Below, piece after piece: positions 45,040 to 53,685 of a stretch of DNA of 64,000 nucleotides. The notes under the pieces are model-generated. The model worked only from the letters and a program-made list of their open reading frames with translations, did not search any database and had not been told where the DNA came from. Each line of letters starts with the position of its first letter. Position 1 is the first letter of the stretch. The translations under genes were made by a program, and so were the position numbers. Source of the DNA: Candidatus Rifleibacteriota bacterium (GTDB lineage Bacteria > Muiribacteriota > Ozemobacteria > Ozemobacterales > Ozemobacteraceae); contig CAJOND010000004.1 in the NCBI GenBank assembly GCA_905236675.1, positions 1-64,000 on the forward strand, read 5' to 3'.

Positions 45040-45900
45040 ATGACCAATAAAGAACTAAATAATGATTTTAGCTTCATTAAAGAGTTAAAAGGTTCTGAAA
45101 TCAAAGAAAACAAAGTTTATTTGCCATTTATCGACAATAATTCTAATTATTTCATCATTACGAGTATTATCACTATAATTTCTACTTGCATATATATATT
45201 TCTTGGTTTAGCTCTTTTTGTAGGGGTATTAAAATTTATTGATCTTTATAGAGAATTTTTTGTAAAAAATAAAATATGGATGATTTCGTTATTATCGTCA
45301 GTTTTCTTTATTCCGCCTATAATATTTGTTTACATTTTTAAAAAGCTTTTTAGTTCATATAAAGTAATTGATTTTGAAAAAGGTATATTCTACACAAAGC
45401 AGCACATATTTGGTATTACAAGCACATTCGATTTTATTAGATTTGAAAATGTTACTATTATTTGTAACAATGTTTTACCCCAAGAAACTTTGCCATTTGT
45501 TAGTGGCAAAAAAAATGATATAAGACAAATAGGAGTGAATCCAAATACTAAATATTTTCATAGTTATTATCTTAGTTTTTTATTAAAAGATGGTACTTTA
45601 ATTAATTATATTAAATTGGGTTATTCTGGAACTAGTTATGAACTAAGCATAAAATTAGCAGAAAAACTTTCAAAGTATTTAAATACTGAATTAGAAGTAT
45701 GCGAAGATTATTGTAGATTTAGAGCTAAACAAATAGGTGATGAAAGTAATCCCGTTTTTAAACTGAAAAAGAGAAAAATAACAGAAAAAGATTTAATTGC
45801 TGATGTCAATCCAGAATACTTTATTTTCTTTGTATCAATATTTTTTATAGCAATACTTTTCATAGTGATTAATGCATTCATAAATAGTGTGACAAAATGA
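45040..45900 (+). CDS. Membrane protein with PH-like cytoplasmic domain, unknown
   Basis: 286 residues. Two membrane segments near 40-70 and 80-110 and one at the end (about 263-282) flank a central soluble part (about 115-255) of beta-rich type (KVIDFEKGIFYTKQHIFG; YYLSFLLKDGTLINYIKL; SYELSIKLAEKLSKYLN). This resembles bacterial PH-like membrane proteins of unknown role. It follows the CsaB fusion by 17 bases with AAAGGGA. AT content is above that of its neighbours. A repeat element lies just after it. Confidence 0.55.
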   Translation: MTNKELNNDFSFIKELKGSEIKENKVYLPFIDNNSNYFIITSIITIISTCIYIFLGLALFVGVLKFIDLYREFFVKNKIWMISLLSSVFFIPPIIFVYIFKKLFSSYKVIDFEKGIFYTKQHIFGITSTFDFIRFENVTIICNNVLPQETLPFVSGKKNDIRQIGVNPNTKYFHSYYLSFLLKDGTLINYIKLGYSGTSYELSIKLAEKLSKYLNTELEVCEDYCRFRAKQIGDESNPVFKLKKRKITEKDLIADVNPEYFIFFVSIFFIAILFIVINAFINSVTK

Positions 45901-45975
45901 ATTTTTACTATGATTATTAACATTAAAAAGATTGACTAAATAATAATTTAGAAGTAAAAATAAGCGACCTTAAAT

Positions 45976-46117
45976 GAGCTTGTTTAAAAACTAGATAAAA
46001 AATATTAGTGTATCTAGTAATGTCATTATCTCCCTTCGTAAAATAGGTTTAAGAAGGTTTGTAAATAATTAGAATAAACTAATTTCAAATTAAGAAGCTA
46101 GTTTTTTAGACAACCTC
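45976..46117. mobile_element. 142-bp MITE-like element with inverted ends
   Basis: Left end GAGCTTGTTTAAAAACTAG (45976-45994) and right end CTAGTTTTTTAGACAACCTC (46098-46117) are imperfect inverted repeats. Related ends occur at 81-96 and at 55933-55951 with 56093-56113. No open frame inside. No clear target-site duplication was found, so mobility is inferred from the repeated ends only. Confidence 0.45.
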
Positions 46118-46137
46118 TTGAAATAGCAATAAAAATT

Positions 46138-47553
46138 ATGACAGATAATACAGAACAAATCACTAACAATTCCATAATAGACAGGACTGAGGCTTTAGGA
46201 CATAGTTCGATAAAAAAGCTTCTTATCGAGTATTCAGGACCTGCAATAATAGCAATGACTGCTTCCTCCTTGTATAACATGGTTGATAGTATTTTTATTG
46301 GTCAAGGTGTTGGTTCTTTGGCAATTTCAGGTCTTGCATTAACATTTCCGGTAATGAATCTGAGTGCGGCTTTTGGAGCTATGGTAGGTGTTGGAGCTTC
46401 TACCCTTCTTTCTGTTAAACTAGGTGAAGGAGACAAAATTACTGCAAAACGTGTTCTTGGTAATGTTATAAACCTTAACATCCTTCTTGGTCTGGTTTTT
46501 ATGGCAATAATGCTTTTATATTTAGACAAGATCCTCTACTTTTTTGGTGCCAGCGATCAGACATTAGGCTACGCCAAAGAATATTTAACGATAATACTTT
46601 ACGGAAACGTAATTACCCATACTTATCTGGGATTAAATGCGACTTTAAGGTCTGCGGGGCATCCTCATAAAGCTATGATTCTAACAGTGGTAACTGTTGT
46701 ATTAAATTCTATACTAGACCCTATTTTTATATATAATTTAAAAATGGGAATAGCCGGAGCTGCTTGGGCTACAGTTATAGCCCAGTCTGTTCCACTAATT
46801 TCGTTGATAATTCATTTTAGCGACCAAAAAGAACTGATTCACTTCAGCAAAGACATTTTTATCCCTCGATGGAATATAGTAAAAGATACTCTTTTTATAG
46901 GTCTCTCTCCATTAAGTATGCAGGCAGCAGCCTGTTGTGTAGTAATAATAATAAACAAGAGCCTTAAACTTTATGGAGGAGAAGATGGTGATTTAGCAAT
47001 AGGTGCTTATGGAATCATTACAAAGTTAGCCATGTTTGTCGTAATGATGATTATGGGACTAAATCAGGGAATGCAGCCCATTGTAGGTTATAATTATGGT
47101 GCCCAGAAATATGATAGAGTTAAACAAGCCTTCAATTACACAGTTTATATTGCAACACTTTTTGCTGTAATATTCTTTGTTATTGCTGAATTATTCCCAG
47201 CAATTGCAGTTAAAGTCTTTACAAACGAACCAAGACTTATTGAATTAGCTGTATATGGTTTGAGAATTTCGTCTGCTTTCTTCCCGATATTGGGTTTTCA
47301 AATTGTTGCAACAGCTCTATTCCAAAGCATGGGTATGGCAAAAAAATCAATTTTTCTTTCTTTAACAAGACAATTCCTATTCTTGATTCCTTTTTTACTT
47401 ATTCTTCCAAAATTCTGGGGGTTAACAGGAGTTTGGTTCAGTTTACCTGCTTCAGACTTAACAACCTGCATTATTACCGCCTATTTAGTTCGCCGCTTGT
47501 ATAGAAGATTTAATAAAAAAACAGAGGCAACGCTAATGCTAGAGAAATCATGA
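46138..47553 (+). CDS. MATE-family multidrug efflux transporter
   Basis: 471 residues with 12 hydrophobic segments in two similar halves. Typical MATE sequence is present: YSGPAIIAMTASSLYNMVDSIFIGQGVG (first helices), LGLNATLRSAGHPHKAMI, and GLNQGMQPIVGYNYGAQKYD in the second half. Sodium- or proton-coupled export of drugs or peptidoglycan-like lipids is expected. The start has no strong ribosome site, perhaps because a repeat element was inserted just upstream. Its last codons overlap the next gene (ATGA). Confidence 0.9.
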   Translation: MTDNTEQITNNSIIDRTEALGHSSIKKLLIEYSGPAIIAMTASSLYNMVDSIFIGQGVGSLAISGLALTFPVMNLSAAFGAMVGVGASTLLSVKLGEGDKITAKRVLGNVINLNILLGLVFMAIMLLYLDKILYFFGASDQTLGYAKEYLTIILYGNVITHTYLGLNATLRSAGHPHKAMILTVVTVVLNSILDPIFIYNLKMGIAGAAWATVIAQSVPLISLIIHFSDQKELIHFSKDIFIPRWNIVKDTLFIGLSPLSMQAAACCVVIIINKSLKLYGGEDGDLAIGAYGIITKLAMFVVMMIMGLNQGMQPIVGYNYGAQKYDRVKQAFNYTVYIATLFAVIFFVIAELFPAIAVKVFTNEPRLIELAVYGLRISSAFFPILGFQIVATALFQSMGMAKKSIFLSLTRQFLFLIPFLLILPKFWGLTGVWFSLPASDLTTCIITAYLVRRLYRRFNKKTEATLMLEKS

Positions 47554-48599
47554 AAAGAATATTATTCATATCTCCTGTCAGATTTGAAGATTTACGGCAA
47601 AGACATCAAGGCTTAGCTATTGAATTATCAAAAAATAACTATGAAATCTATTATATTAACCCTTTACGCTCCAATGGATTTTATTGCAAAATAATAGATT
47701 CCAATTACAATAATTTAAAAATAGTTGAAACCAAAATACCTTTCAAATCAGTTTCACATCCTTTCATACAGAATATTGCTGTAAAATTGGCTTTTAAACT
47801 TCTTAAAAAGAAAATACACCTTAATAACGATAATAGTATCTTATGGTTAGCAGAACCTTCTTGTGCTGAAATTACCAATTACAACTGGGCGAGAATAGTA
47901 TATGACTGCTGCGACTTACATGGGGCTTTCCCTAATCAGAATAAAAAAGTATGGCAACACTATGAATCGTTAATAACATCAAAAGCTGATCAAATAACTA
48001 TTTCACACCCATACTTAAAAGAACATTTAGATAAAAATATTAAAACAAAATGTCTCTTAGTGCCTAATGCTTCTTTTTTTGAAACAGAAAATAATCATGT
48101 ACCTTCCTCTGAGAACAAAAAAATCAAGCTTCTTTCTTCTGGAGCCCATTATGAATGGGTTGATTTAGACTGGCTAGAAATGCTTGCTTGTTTAAATGAC
48201 GTTGAATTGCATATTGCTGGAAAAGGAAGAGGGGAAAATTTTCTTCATTTAATTTCGAAAAATAATGTGATCTTTCATGGAGAACTAGATTCGAATCAAC
48301 TATTTCAATTAATGAGAAAATGTGATGTAGGGTTGATTCCATTTAAAAACATAGACTTGATAAAAGGAGTAGACCCTGTTAAAGCTTATGATTATGCAGC
48401 AATTGGCTTAAAAATATGGGCTCCTGATATAGAAAGCCTTCATTCCAACAAATATATTTCTTCTTTTATTACCGATACAGAATCGGCTTACAAAGCTATT
48501 AAAGGAATAAAAACTGATAGTTGCGAAAAAAAACACTTTCAACTAGTTCCAACCTGGTCTGACCGCATTCAAGAAATTTTATATCATATCCAGATTTGA
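47550..48599 (+). CDS. Glycosyltransferase, GT4-like
   Basis: 349 residues; the ATG overlaps the MATE stop by 4 bases (ATGA), so translation is coupled. The N-terminal Rossmann domain starts RILFISPVRFEDLRQRHQGL; the second half has LLSSGAHYEWVDLDWLEMLA, CDVGLIPFKNIDLIKGVDPV and KAYDYAAIGLKIWAPDI. The position of VDPVKAYDYAAIG matches the donor-binding Glu/Asp-x7-Glu region of GT4-type enzymes, though the exact Glu pair is changed. Substrate unknown. Linking a flippase-like transporter with a glycosyltransferase hints at envelope polysaccharide work. Confidence 0.7.
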   Translation: MKRILFISPVRFEDLRQRHQGLAIELSKNNYEIYYINPLRSNGFYCKIIDSNYNNLKIVETKIPFKSVSHPFIQNIAVKLAFKLLKKKIHLNNDNSILWLAEPSCAEITNYNWARIVYDCCDLHGAFPNQNKKVWQHYESLITSKADQITISHPYLKEHLDKNIKTKCLLVPNASFFETENNHVPSSENKKIKLLSSGAHYEWVDLDWLEMLACLNDVELHIAGKGRGENFLHLISKNNVIFHGELDSNQLFQLMRKCDVGLIPFKNIDLIKGVDPVKAYDYAAIGLKIWAPDIESLHSNKYISSFITDTESAYKAIKGIKTDSCEKKHFQLVPTWSDRIQEILYHIQI

Positions 48600-48665
48600 A
48601 AAAAGACTGTTGCCATGTAGGCACAGTTAGCGACTCTGTAAACAACTACCAATCACATCAACTAC

Positions 48666-48682
48666 CAACTACAATAAAAACT
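48666..48682 (+). repeat. 17-bp dispersed word
   Basis: CAACTACAATAAAAACT here is identical to 9421-9437. A 15-base reverse-complement copy (GTTTTTATTGTAGTT) lies at 62008-62022, next to a second TTATTGTAGTT. All lie in intergenic sequence. Confidence 0.6.
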
Positions 48683-48765
48683 AAAATAATCATTAAATAA
48701 TTATAGAAAGTTGCCGAATAAAAGAGCTGAAAAAGTGTAAAAGCTTGATATTAAGACTCTTGAAA

Positions 48766-48779
48766 GGAACAACAGTTCC
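48766..48779 (+). promoter_or_regulatory. Palindrome between ribosome site and start codon
   Basis: GGAAC-AACA-GTTCC lies directly before the ATG at 48780 and its left arm is part of the AAAGGAA ribosome site. It could hide that site. Its core GAAC-N4-GTTC also fits the Gram-positive LexA box, but the lexA gene here has a different operator candidate. Confidence 0.4.
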
Positions 48780-50210
48780 ATGAAAAAAAGGCAAAAATCA
48801 ATAATTGCAACTGCCATAATGCTAATCGGCCTGGCACCAGCAGTATTCGCACAGTATGATGATGGATACATGGCTGCACCACCTTTAGGAGAAGATTTCT
48901 ATATAGAAGATTCTACCAGCAACGACGGAAGTTGGTCTGGTGACTCTGTCACCACTGGTTATCAGACTTATACCATTAAAAAAGGCGACACATTAGGTTC
49001 TATTTCTAAGAAATTCTTTGGAACAACAACCAAATGGAAACTTATAGCAGAAACCAACAACATCAGTAATCCTGGTGCTATTAAAATTGGGCAGATCCTG
49101 GAAATTCCAGCAACCAAACTGGAAAGAGGCCAAGGAACTATTATGCGTCAGCAGTCTCAAACTAACTACAGAAGTTCTGCTTACAATAATTCCTTTAATG
49201 ACAATTATAATGATAATTATAATTTGCCACTTCCTAGCTATCAGAGCTATCCAGCCCCTGTATATCAACCAATAAGCGCTTATGGCGATGGAACAATCGG
49301 TTCTAGCTATGATGCTATGCCAACAGCTCAGTCCCCAGATAATATATCTTTGCCACCAGTAACTAATAACGATGATGCTGTTATTTACTCCGATTCAGGC
49401 TTACCTCAGATAATTCTTCCTGGTAGTGACAACTCAAAATTCCATTTAAAAAGCGAAGAAAGACGTGATGTATGTTTCAATGGTCTGACAGGTCTGGTTA
49501 ATACTTTTTCAGCTTTTACACTGGGTGAAAATAAATTCTCTACTGCTGTTGGTTTTATGTGGAATTCTATAGAAAAACGAGATGGCAATAGATTGGTAGC
49601 TGGTGAAGAAGGAGATTTTTACAGATTTCCATTTATTCTTACATATTCTGGGGAAAATTTCGAAGTTGCTTTTGTTTTACCAGTTGAATCTTACGATGTT
49701 TATGCTCCTGTAACCTATAATTTCAGAGATGGAACGGATTCAGGCATGGGAGACTGTGAACTTCGTTGTAAATTCAGTTCTCAAACTGATGATATGGCAA
49801 CCTGTATTGGTATAGGAGCATTCTTCCCAACCAGTGATATTGATATTGGCAACGCTGAAACAGATAATGCCTGGGAAATTTTCGGTGGTATTTCAAGCAA
49901 ACGCAAAGAAGGCGGAAATATCCATCTGAATGGTGGTTATAGAGGTTCAAGCAAAGACAATACAGAACATGAAGGTGTATTTGTTAACGTAGGTTTTGAT
50001 TACAGAGCCAACGAATCTTTTACCTTTATGGGTGAAATCAACCACTTTGATGGAACCAACACAGGTAAAAGCACCGATCTTACTCTTGGCATGAGATATT
50101 TTGTTAAAGACGGAATGTCACTTACATTTGCAGCTCCAATATCTCTTAGCAACGATATGTTCTTTGGTTATGACTACAGATTGCAGGGTATGCTGCAATA
50201 TCACTACTGA
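48780..50210 (+). CDS. LysM-domain protein with outer-membrane barrel-like C-terminus
   Basis: 476 residues with a signal peptide (about 1-24, ending VFAQ). A single LysM domain lies near 62-112 (YTIKKGDTLGSISKKFFG; NNISNPGAIKIGQILEIPA) and should bind peptidoglycan. After an Asn/Tyr/Ser/Pro-rich linker, residues about 225-476 alternate strands (FNGLTGLVNTFSAF, DFYRFPFILTYSGE, TLGMRYFVKDGMSL), ending in aromatic residues (GMLQYHY), which fits a small barrel. The combination would tie the outer membrane to the wall, in place of OmpA-type proteins. It is a lone gene with a strong terminator. Confidence 0.75.
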   Translation: MKKRQKSIIATAIMLIGLAPAVFAQYDDGYMAAPPLGEDFYIEDSTSNDGSWSGDSVTTGYQTYTIKKGDTLGSISKKFFGTTTKWKLIAETNNISNPGAIKIGQILEIPATKLERGQGTIMRQQSQTNYRSSAYNNSFNDNYNDNYNLPLPSYQSYPAPVYQPISAYGDGTIGSSYDAMPTAQSPDNISLPPVTNNDDAVIYSDSGLPQIILPGSDNSKFHLKSEERRDVCFNGLTGLVNTFSAFTLGENKFSTAVGFMWNSIEKRDGNRLVAGEEGDFYRFPFILTYSGENFEVAFVLPVESYDVYAPVTYNFRDGTDSGMGDCELRCKFSSQTDDMATCIGIGAFFPTSDIDIGNAETDNAWEIFGGISSKRKEGGNIHLNGGYRGSSKDNTEHEGVFVNVGFDYRANESFTFMGEINHFDGTNTGKSTDLTLGMRYFVKDGMSLTFAAPISLSNDMFFGYDYRLQGMLQYHY

Positions 50211-50230
50211 TTAAATAATCAAATCGTTAA

Positions 50231-50263
50231 AAAAAACTCGCTATATCTATAGCGAGTTTTTTT
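50231..50263 (+). terminator. Intrinsic terminator after the LysM/barrel gene
   Basis: AAAAAACTCGCTAT and ATAGCGAGTTTTTT form a perfect stem with an ATCT loop followed by T-run. Confidence 0.95.
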
Positions 50264-50376
50264 ATACTAATTTTTATTTGCAAAGATAACTCACCAAAAG
50301 CAATAATTACTAACCTAATTTTTAGATTGCCTAGTTGACTATTTTTGATTATAATTTATATATAGGGTACCAATCT

Positions 50377-51966
50377 ATGAAAAATAAAAAACAATTATAT
50401 ATATTCATGAGTTATCTCATGACAATCATATTCTGTTTTAATGCACCTGTCATTTTACATGCTCAGAGCGGTAGTTATCTTGACACTATTTATCAAGCAG
50501 TAGAAGGGAACGAAGAAGGTTCTTCTTCATCTTATGACGATAATGTTCCTGCCTATGCAGGTGAAGACGATACCAATACTGATACAGGAATAGTAATAGA
50601 AACAGACGATCCAAATGCTGAAGTAACCATAGGAGACAATACTCCAACAGAAACATCAACAAATACAAATACTAATACAGATACTAATACAAACAATGAT
50701 GAAATGAAACATATCAACGAAGTAATTGCAGATATGACTCGTATCATTATTGGAATGAATATGGGTGTTACCGTAAATACATCATCTTTTATAATAATAG
50801 ATTTAGATGGTTCTGGAACTAGCACTAACACAAACACCAATACAAATACTAATACAGGTTCTAATACCAGTACTAATACAAACACAGGATCAACTACCAC
50901 AACCAATACAAGCACTAGTACTAGTAGCGATACGGGCTCTAATACGTCTACCAATACAAGCACCAGTAGCGATACCGGTTCTAACACATCTACCAGCACT
51001 AGCACCAGTAGCGATACCGGTTCTAATACGTCTACAAGCACTAGCACCAGTAGCGATACCGGTTCTAACACATCCACCAATACTAGCACCAGTAGCGATA
51101 CCGGCTCCAATACGTCTACAAGCACTAGCACCACTAGTGATACCGGTTCTAATACATCTACTAGCACTAGTAGCGATACTGGTTCTAATACATCTACCAA
51201 TACTGGTACCGATACAGGAACAGAAGAAACTGTCGATGATTTGAAATCAAAAATCAGCAGTAACTATGGAGTTCCTTGTATTGACGGATCTAGCAGTTTT
51301 ACAACAAGACAGCTTCAACTAATAGATGAAGCTTTTGCAAAACTAAACAGCAAAAATGCCAGTGCAAAAGCTTTCTTAAAAACAACAGCAGGAATAGTTA
51401 GAGATTCTGTTCCACCAAATAATATTGAAGTTTCTACAGTAGACGATGAATCTACTATGACTGGTTATGTAATAGACGGAGAAAAAATAGTACACATTTT
51501 AGATAAAGCTGCAACTTTATCTGAACAAGACATAAAAGATTTAGAAGAAACTAATGGTCGAAAGTTTTCTCAGGAAGAATTAGTTCAATATATCGAAGAT
51601 GACTTTACCAATACTATTATTCATGAAATGACTCATGCTTACCAAAATGCTGAAAAAGAAAAAGGTAATGATATAATTGAAAAATGGAAAGAAAGGTTCT
51701 GGAAAAGTGATACAGAAATAAAAGATGGTGGAATAACTCCTTCGTCTTATGCACAAACTGAACCCGGAGAAGACATGGCCGAATGCGTAGCTTTCTATGT
51801 AAATGGTGGTGGTGTAATTTATACCAATACTGAAGGGAAACAAGTTTTTAGAGCTAATGATTTTAGTGGTTCAAAAATGGACATTGAACGCTATAATTGG
51901 ATAAAAGAAAACATTTTTAATGGTGCCGAGTTCTTAGACCCTTCAGACAGTTCTATTTCAATATAA
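50377..51966 (+). CDS. Exported zincin-type metalloprotease with Ser/Thr/Asn-rich linker
   Basis: The start at 50377 is preferred; the longer reading begins at a TTG inside the likely -35 box (TTGACT, 50335-50340). The 529-residue chain has a signal peptide (about 1-31, ending HAQS), a low-complexity region (about 40-145), a Ser/Thr/Asn/Asp/Gly repeat tract (about 146-282) and a 240-residue catalytic domain. The zinc motif is HEMTH (416-420, IIHEMTHAYQ). The third ligand is probably in PGEDMAECVAFYV (Glu465 or Glu469), a pattern found in zincin enzymes of anthrax lethal factor-like or related secreted families. The long tract probably acts as a glycosylated stalk. Substrate unknown. Confidence 0.7.
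   Translation: MKNKKQLYIFMSYLMTIIFCFNAPVILHAQSGSYLDTIYQAVEGNEEGSSSSYDDNVPAYAGEDDTNTDTGIVIETDDPNAEVTIGDNTPTETSTNTNTNTDTNTNNDEMKHINEVIADMTRIIIGMNMGVTVNTSSFIIIDLDGSGTSTNTNTNTNTNTGSNTSTNTNTGSTTTTNTSTSTSSDTGSNTSTNTSTSSDTGSNTSTSTSTSSDTGSNTSTSTSTSSDTGSNTSTNTSTSSDTGSNTSTSTSTTSDTGSNTSTSTSSDTGSNTSTNTGTDTGTEETVDDLKSKISSNYGVPCIDGSSSFTTRQLQLIDEAFAKLNSKNASAKAFLKTTAGIVRDSVPPNNIEVSTVDDESTMTGYVIDGEKIVHILDKAATLSEQDIKDLEETNGRKFSQEELVQYIEDDFTNTIIHEMTHAYQNAEKEKGNDIIEKWKERFWKSDTEIKDGGITPSSYAQTEPGEDMAECVAFYVNGGGVIYTNTEGKQVFRANDFSGSKMDIERYNWIKENIFNGAEFLDPSDSSISI
50815..51222 (+). repeat. Imperfect 42-bp tandem repeat coding for a Ser/Thr/Asn stalk
   Basis: The protease gene carries about 6 copies of a 42-bp unit that encodes 14 residues like TSSDTGSNTSTS, flanked by shorter Asn-Thr and Ser-Thr repeats. 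The unit is kept in frame with synonymous drift. On the opposite strand it gives a spurious open frame. Confidence 0.85.
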
Positions 51967-51977
51967 GAAGAATATAG

Positions 51978-52016
51978 AAAAACTGAAAGATAAAAATTTA
52001 TCTTTCAGTTTTTTTT
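51978..52016 (+). terminator. Intrinsic terminator after the protease gene
   Basis: AAAAACTGAAAGATAAA and TTATCTTTCAGTTTTTT form a long stem with T-run. Confidence 0.9.
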
Positions 52017-52186
52017 ATTTTGTACACAAAGACTTGATTTTTTTTCGTTTTTGAATATAATTTCTGTAAGTTTTAACTTTTAAGATTTAAGATATAAGAA
52101 GTACAAATCTTTTTATCTTTAATCTAAAGCTATAATCTTATATTTCCGATTATAGTCCTTAACCTAATAAATAAATGGAGAAAAAT

Positions 52187-52780
52187 ATGAAGAAGTTTAT
52201 CATAGCATTAATGGCTTTTGCTCTTGTTATTACTCTCGCTGGCTGCGGTGGCGGCGGTGGCGGTGGCGGTTTTGTTCTAGACCGTGGAGATAACGGTGCC
52301 GCATTAAAAAATTATGGTGATGGAAAAGATTTCACAGCTGTTAAAAAAGCCTATGATGATATAAATGCTGTATTTCAAAGTAATGATTCATCAAGTGATA
52401 AAGACGGAACAATTCGTGGTAATGCATTTGCCGAATGTATCAGCGAAAACTATACAGGATCATCTGAATATACTACAGATGTAAGCACAAAAAGTAAACT
52501 TGTATCTAGATTAAAAAGCTTAATAAAGAGTAAAAAATTTGAAGGTTTAGAAATTATACCTTACAAAACATTAAATGGAGCAACAAAAACTACTGTTAAA
52601 GAAAAAACAAAGCTTTTTGTGGCTTCATTCAAACATAATGGTAATACTTATACAAACAAAGAATATACTTTTGAATCAATAGAATGGGTTAACGAAGGGA
52701 CTGCTGAAGATCAAAAATGGAGAATAGTTAGTGGATTTGATGATTTAGGAAAATCTGCTAACGAATTAGCTGGTATTTAG
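52187..52780 (+). CDS. Small lipoprotein, unknown
   Basis: The start at 52187 is preferred because GGAG lies 8 bases before it, inside a longer reading from 52175. 197 residues. The lipobox is LAGC (Cys near residue 20), directly followed by eight glycines (GCGGGGGGGGF). The rest is a mixed alpha/beta domain (KKAYDDINAVFQSNDSSSDK; SKFEGLEIIPYKTLNGATKT; NTYTNKEYTFESIEWVNEG) without a recognised family; the shape resembles NTF2-like lipoprotein domains. Upstream, CTATAATC and GATTATAG (52130-52155) form an inverted repeat. A terminator follows. Confidence 0.6.
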   Translation: MKKFIIALMAFALVITLAGCGGGGGGGGFVLDRGDNGAALKNYGDGKDFTAVKKAYDDINAVFQSNDSSSDKDGTIRGNAFAECISENYTGSSEYTTDVSTKSKLVSRLKSLIKSKKFEGLEIIPYKTLNGATKTTVKEKTKLFVASFKHNGNTYTNKEYTFESIEWVNEGTAEDQKWRIVSGFDDLGKSANELAGI

Positions 52781-52800
52781 AAATAAACCAGAATTTACCA

Positions 52801-52840
52801 AAACAAGGCTGGGTTTTCAAAACCTAGCCTTGTTTTTTTC
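52801..52840 (+). terminator. Intrinsic terminator after the small lipoprotein gene
   Basis: ACAAGGCTGGGTTTT and AAAACCTAGCCTTGT form a stem with one wobble-like mismatch, then a T-run. Confidence 0.9.
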
Positions 52841-52904
52841 TGTATATATAAAAAAAATAGTGTTAAGCTTAAAAAAGTAATTAATTTTTCAAGGAGTCAA
52901 TTTT

Positions 52905-53471
52905 ATGCCTACTTTTTTGGTTCCTATAATAATTGTTGCATTTATAGCATTTATTGTTTCCTTTATTTATATGATTAAAAGATACAGGCGTTGTCCCCCA
53001 GATAAAATTCTTGTTATTTTTGGTGCTGTTGGAAAAGAACGTTCCTTTAAGTGTATACACGGTGGTAGTGCTTTTGTTATGCCTCTATATCAAGATTATA
53101 CATACTTAAGTCTGACACCAATGGAAACAGAAGTTAATATACTTAAATGTTTTTCTAATAATAAGGATTTTTGCTTTAATATTAAAGCAAATTTCACATT
53201 TGCTATTGGAACAGAGGAACATTTAATGAATGAAGCAGCAACGAAACTATTGAATTTGTCTATAAATGATATAGAAGACTTGGCAAAAGAAATTATTTAC
53301 GGGCAATTACGTCTTAGCATAGCATCTTTTTCTCCAGATGATTTGAGAAAAGAAAATGAAAAATTTTTAGATGCGGTAAAAGCCAATATAGAACCAGAAT
53401 TAAATAAAATAGGTCTGAAATTAATTAACATATTTATTTCAGAATTAGAATATTGCAAAGATAGTAATTAA
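52905..53471 (+). CDS. SPFH-only mini-flotillin
   Basis: 188 residues that match the N-terminal part of flotillins closely: an N-terminal membrane anchor (about 5-25), then RYRRCPPDKILVIFGAVGKE, HGGSAFVMPLYQDYTYLSLT, EIIYGQLRLSIASFSPDDLR and ELNKIGLKLINIFISELEYC. A normal flotillin is about 500 residues, with a long coiled-coil and a C-terminal oligomerisation part; here the chain stops at SN just after the SPFH domain. No coding remnant of the missing part follows. Either a functional mini-protein or a truncated duplicate. A second, full-length flotillin is at the window end. Confidence 0.8.
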   Translation: MPTFLVPIIIVAFIAFIVSFIYMIKRYRRCPPDKILVIFGAVGKERSFKCIHGGSAFVMPLYQDYTYLSLTPMETEVNILKCFSNNKDFCFNIKANFTFAIGTEEHLMNEAATKLLNLSINDIEDLAKEIIYGQLRLSIASFSPDDLRKENEKFLDAVKANIEPELNKIGLKLINIFISELEYCKDSN

Positions 53472-53532
53472 CTCCTCTAAAATGTTAAAATAGGTATTAA
53501 GAAAAGGCAACTTACTTCTCAAGGAGATTTTT

Positions 53533-53685
53533 ATGTCTCTACTTTGGTTTAATATACTAATATGGGGTGGTCTGGCTTTCATATATCAAAAACTAAAAAA
53601 TAAAATTTTCAAACAAATTTTGAGTAACAGGCTTTTGTGGTGGCCATTCCTGTTTTTTACCAGAATTTTCCAACACAAAATCTAG
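53533..53685 (+). CDS. Possible 50-residue membrane peptide
   Basis: A short frame beginning MSLLWFNILIWGGLAFIYQK with AAGGAG 8 bases before the ATG. Residues about 3-18 could cross the membrane. Its upstream region (CTCAAGGAGATTTTTATG) resembles that of the mini-flotillin (TTCAAGGAGTCAATTTTATG), so the two starts may be related. The second half overlaps the 3' end of the SLOG-family gene on the other strand. Could be real or a chance frame. Confidence 0.3.
   Translation: MSLLWFNILIWGGLAFIYQKLKNKIFKQILSNRLLWWPFLFFTRIFQHKI

Noticed and set aside
50553-51200. 215-residue minus-strand frame rich in Val/Leu opposite the protease stalk
   Set aside because: It is the reverse reading of the Ser/Thr/Asn repeat tract of the protease gene, has no ribosome site and no sequence complexity.
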